Source: Candidatus Binatota bacterium (GTDB lineage: Bacteria; Desulfobacterota; Binatia; Bin18). From it: a stretch of DNA of 13,466 nucleotides. Below the pieces are notes generated by a model. It saw only the letters and a program-made list of their open reading frames with translations, searched no databases and was not told the DNA's origin. The stretch is taken from positions 1-13,466 of the forward strand of contig WTHE01000377.1 in NCBI GenBank assembly GCA_011523315.1, read 5' to 3'. Below are positions 12,436 through 13,466 of the stretch, piece after piece. The translations under genes and the position numbers were made by a program. Each line of letters begins with the position of its first letter. Position 1 is the stretch's first letter.

Positions 12436-13466
12436 GTGGCGCAAAAAAAATTCCGCTTTATCGACAGCGACGCCCATATTCTCGAACCGAACGACATGTT
12501 CGAGCGCTATCTCGATCCCAGGTTTCGCGACCAGATGCCCAAAACGTGGCTGTTCTACGACGGAGACCCGCTGGGTTTCCGTTTTGAGCTGTCCATCCCC
12601 AACCCCGACGGCGGCGCCTACACCATGCCCTTTGGCCGCGACCCGATTGATCCCGGCGCCATGGGCCCGGCCTCGTTCGATCCCGGGGTGCGGGTCAGCC
12701 TGCCGGGTCAGGACGAAGCCTACGCCGAGTTTGCCAAACAGAATTTTCCACCCGAGATGTACCCCGTGGCCATGGAACGGACGGGGATCGACTACATGGT
12801 CGTCTACCCCTCGGTCGGTCTGCTGTCGGTGGCCGTGCCCAAGCTGGCGGCCGACACGGCCGCAGCCTATCGGCGGGCGTATAACGACTGGCTGTACGAC
12901 TTCTGCTCGGTGGCCGGCGGCCGGGTCTTCGGGGCCGGCTCGGTCGACCTGCGCGACGCTGAGGAGGCGGCGCGCGAGGCGCGCCGGTGCGTCACAGACC
13001 TCGGCTTCAAGGCCATTCACATCAACCCGGTGCCGGTCGGCCAGCACCGGCTGTACGACGAGTTCTACGAGCCGCTGTGGAACGCCCTCGAAGACCTCGA
13101 CGTGCCGCTGGCCGTCCATACCGGCACCGGCACCGCAGCCGACGACATGCTGTACCACTATATTCCGCGCCTGCGTTCGGCGCAGACGACCGTCGCCTTC
13201 ACCATCGGCAATATGCTGGCCTGCACCTCGCTCATCATGGGCGGCGTGCTGGAACGCCATCCGGGCATGCGGGTGGTCCACCTGGAATCCGGCGCGGGCT
13301 GGGTGCCGTTCTGGCTCGACCGGCTGGGCGCCAGCGTCCAGGGCGGCTTTCGCGGCCTGGAGATTCCCGGCCTGAGCAAGCATCCGATCGAGTACTTCCA
13401 GCGCCAGTGCTACATCTCGGCCGACCCCGACGACCCGGGCATCAAACAGACGATCGACCTGCTGGG
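12436..13466 (+). CDS. Amidohydrolase_2-family metal-dependent hydrolase (third copy), runs off the right edge
   Basis: 343 complete codons are visible from a GTG at 12436, beginning VAQKKFRFIDSDAHILEPND. The start is chosen because AGGAG (12427-12431) lies 4 nt upstream and because the next ATG (codon 21) would remove the metal motif DSDAH (10-14). Further motifs are MVVYPSVGLL (121-130), LAVHTGTG with His228, and VVHLESGAGW with Glu284. The late Asp motif is beyond the window, so completeness cannot be judged. It shares the fold and motifs of the two upstream copies but is clearly distant from them. Codons 3-5 (CAA AAA AAA) contain a run of eight A bases. No signal peptide is present. It is on the mutL strand and may be co-transcribed. 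Substrate unknown. Confidence 0.92.
   Translation, partial: MAQKKFRFIDSDAHILEPNDMFERYLDPRFRDQMPKTWLFYDGDPLGFRFELSIPNPDGGAYTMPFGRDPIDPGAMGPASFDPGVRVSLPGQDEAYAEFAKQNFPPEMYPVAMERTGIDYMVVYPSVGLLSVAVPKLAADTAAAYRRAYNDWLYDFCSVAGGRVFGAGSVDLRDAEEAAREARRCVTDLGFKAIHINPVPVGQHRLYDEFYEPLWNALEDLDVPLAVHTGTGTAADDMLYHYIPRLRSAQTTVAFTIGNMLACTSLIMGGVLERHPGMRVVHLESGAGWVPFWLDRLGASVQGGFRGLEIPGLSKHPIEYFQRQCYISADPDDPGIKQTIDLL

Noticed and set aside
12205..13383. Long frames on both strands over the third amidohydrolase (minus 12205-13383, plus 12584-13375)
   Set aside because: The frame from GTG 12436 contains the family motifs throughout and runs open to the window end; the others are out-of-frame shadows.

Overview
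This is a GC-rich bacterial chromosomal window, densely packed with ordinary single-copy genes. It has hemB, cbiA, mutS and mutL, an endonuclease-type MutL and three metal-dependent amidohydrolases of the Amidohydrolase_2 family. Multiple copies of such amidohydrolases, with DADGH or DSDAH at the N-terminus, are in my experience common in uncultivated, formerly deltaproteobacterial lineages such as Tectomicrobia (Entotheonella) or Binatota. That placement is an inference with low confidence. There is no rRNA, tRNA, CRISPR array, complete insertion sequence or phage gene.

Layout. Positions 1-2561 hold a leftward run read from right to left: cbiA (corrin a,c-diamidation), then 4 nt later an alpha/beta hydrolase, then a 55-bp hairpin, then a sirtuin that leaves the window. 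A 105-bp divergent spacer separates cbiA from rightward hemB, so two tetrapyrrole genes sit back to back. A 56-codon basic protein lies 3 nt after hemB, followed by a twin-hairpin palindromic repeat and a small exported protein of unknown function. Positions 4402-6279 hold a leftward pair: amidohydrolase 1, then a short-chain dehydrogenase that lacks the usual catalytic tyrosine. mutS runs rightward (6411-9008). Converging on it is a leftward RelB/DinJ-type antitoxin whose YafQ-like toxin has been cut down to about 17 codons. Next comes leftward amidohydrolase 2, a close paralogue of amidohydrolase 1, then divergent mutL, then a third, more distant amidohydrolase that leaves the window on the right.

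How the parts fit. HemB makes porphobilinogen, the common tetrapyrrole precursor, and CbiA acts later on the corrin branch, so the divergent pair is metabolically coherent. MutS and MutL form the mismatch-repair pathway, here split by the antitoxin and amidohydrolase 2 rather than adjacent. The SDR and amidohydrolases probably belong to catabolism of unknown substrates.

I do not see a convincing undescribed multi-gene system. The points most worth a second look are the decayed toxin-antitoxin module at the mutS 3' end with an 11-bp tandem repeat in its leader, the amidohydrolase paralogues lying as direct repeats around mutS with matching promoter architecture, the twin-hairpin repeat after hemB, the SDR with Phe in place of Tyr, and the small basic protein after hemB that starts with an A8 tract.
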